From Kitasatospora cheerisanensis KCTC 2395 (GTDB taxonomy: Bacteria; Actinomycetota; Actinomycetes; Streptomycetales; Streptomycetaceae), in NCBI RefSeq assembly GCF_000696185.1, contig NZ_KK853997.1, forward strand, positions 4,485,981 to 4,549,980: 64,000 bases of DNA, in the 5' to 3' direction. Shown piece after piece: positions 63,306 to 64,000 of the stretch. How positions within the stretch are numbered: the first letter of the stretch is position 1; every line of letters starts with the position of its first letter. The position numbers were made by a program, and so were the translations under genes. The notes below the pieces were generated by a model. It was given only the letters and a program-made list of their open reading frames with translations. It had not been told where the DNA came from and did not search any database.

Positions 63306-64000
63306 ATGAGTCGTACCGTCGTGGTGATCGGTGGGGGCTACGGGGGCGCGTCGGTCGCCAAGGCGCTGCAGGGCGAGGCCGAGGTGGTGCTGGTCGACCC
63401 GCGGGACGCGTTCGTCAACGTGGCCGGCTCGCTGCGGGCACTGGTCCGGCCCGACTGGGCGGGCAGCATGTTCTTCCCGTACGAGACGCTGCTGACCGGG
63501 GGCCGGGTGGTCCGCGACCGGGCCGTCTCGGTCGACCCGGGCGGCGTGACGCTCGCCTCCGGCGAGCACCTGCCCGCCGACTACCTGGTGCTGGCCACCG
63601 GCTCCCGGCACAGCCACCCGGCGCACCCGGCCGCCGACGGCACGGCCGAGGCGATCGAGGCCGTCCGCGCCTCGCACGGCGAACTCGCCGGCGCGCGGCG
63701 GGTGCTGATCCTCGGCGCCGGGCCGGTCGGCCTGGAGCTGGCCGGGGAGATCAAGGAGGTCTGGCCGGACAAGCGGGTGGTGCTGGTCGACCCCGGCGAG
63801 ACACTGCTGCCCGGCTTCCTGCCCGAGGTGGTCGAGGACCTGCACCGGCAGCTGGACGCGCTCGGCGTCGAACTGCGGCTCGGCGCCGCCCTGGCCGAGC
63901 CGCCGGCCGGCGAACCCGGGCGCGCGGGGGAGTTCACCGTCACCACCACCGCGGGCGAGCGGCTGACCGCCGACCTCTGGTACCGGGCGTACGGCGCCGC
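63306..64000 (+). CDS. FAD/NAD(P)-dependent oxidoreductase, FSP1/NDH-2-like (3' end cut by window edge)
   Basis: At least 231 codons are seen. The FAD dinucleotide fold is VVVIGGGYGGASVAKAL (residues 5-21), then ADYLVLATGSRH, and the NAD(P) fold is RVLILGAGPVGLELAGEI (about 131-148). The overall pattern is that of the AIF/FSP1 and type II NADH dehydrogenase family, which reduces quinones. The ATG 63306 follows GAAGGGGTG. Divergent from the MarR gene, whose three operators cover its promoter. Confidence 0.9.
   Translation, partial: MSRTVVVIGGGYGGASVAKALQGEAEVVLVDPRDAFVNVAGSLRALVRPDWAGSMFFPYETLLTGGRVVRDRAVSVDPGGVTLASGEHLPADYLVLATGSRHSHPAHPAADGTAEAIEAVRASHGELAGARRVLILGAGPVGLELAGEIKEVWPDKRVVLVDPGETLLPGFLPEVVEDLHRQLDALGVELRLGAALAEPPAGEPGRAGEFTVTTTAGERLTADLWYRAYGA

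Overview
This window is very high-GC DNA from a Streptomycetaceae chromosome (Streptomyces or Kitasatospora). The evidence is third-position G/C codon use, GTG/TTG starts, actinobacterial families (DUF3263, DUF2530, DUF2771, DUF3027, DasR-type operators, CIRCE-controlled groEL2, GlcNAc genes) and the futalosine menaquinone pathway. From memory, the gene order around nagKA-otsBA-thrC-csp-groEL2 and csp-mqnD-mqnB resembles the conserved core of S. coelicolor. I see no tRNA or rRNA gene, insertion sequence, prophage or CRISPR array.

Layout. 1-5.5 kb: amino-sugar block: nagA (cut by the left edge), a ROK kinase, a SIS isomerase-domain protein, a divergent DeoR regulator and a sugar-binding lipoprotein, with DasR-type (dre) sites upstream of the kinase and the lipoprotein. 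5.5-9.5 kb: DUF3263 protein, trehalose genes otsB and otsA, and gpgS. 9.6-11.4 kb: a SAM (S-box) riboswitch, threonine synthase, and a MoaD/ThiS/CysO-like carrier ending Gly-Gly-Cys. 11.4-14.2 kb: cold-shock protein and groEL2 behind two CIRCE elements. 14.2-20.2 kb: two small genes and an ABC/PadR/membrane-protein operon. 20.3-31.2 kb: cutC, a HelD/HelR-like helicase, an XPB-type helicase, an acyltransferase, a DUF2079 protein, a small secreted protein and a Helicase_C_3/WYL-like protein. 31.4-36.3 kb: membrane protein, siderophore-binding-type lipoprotein, HAD hydrolase, esterase, second cold-shock protein. 36.3-47.5 kb: mqnD-mqnB, DUF2771, MFS, DUF3027, a sacsin-like GHKL ATPase, a CtpE-type P-ATPase, DUF2530. 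47.6-57.3 kb: NCS2 permease, a PLP decarboxylase with a PucR regulator, an archaeal-type aspartyl-tRNA synthetase, a SLOG-like protein, an FHA protein and a MarR-MFS pair. 57.4-64 kb: GNAT, ThpR, GH35 beta-galactosidase with a divergent AraC regulator, a tiny membrane protein, aldo/keto reductase, a second MarR with three operator copies, and an FAD oxidoreductase cut by the right edge.

A dominant technical feature: at least eight otherwise well-conserved genes (otsB, otsA, gpgS, ABC permease, helD, DUF2079, Helicase_C_3, an MFS gene), plus one proline-rich membrane protein, carry one-base (rarely two-base) frameshifts, nearly all inside C or G runs such as GGCCCC. The pattern fits consensus sequencing error, not real gene decay, so these genes are given at their reconstructed full extents.

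The most thought-provoking biology is the SAM-riboswitch/thrC/sulfur-carrier operon, a structured leader before the DUF3027 gene, a dispersed palindromic intergenic repeat (one copy supplies the C-terminus of ThpR), a 32-bp perfect palindrome between a MarR gene and its MFS partner, and three matched 13-bp operators in front of the terminal MarR/oxidoreductase pair.
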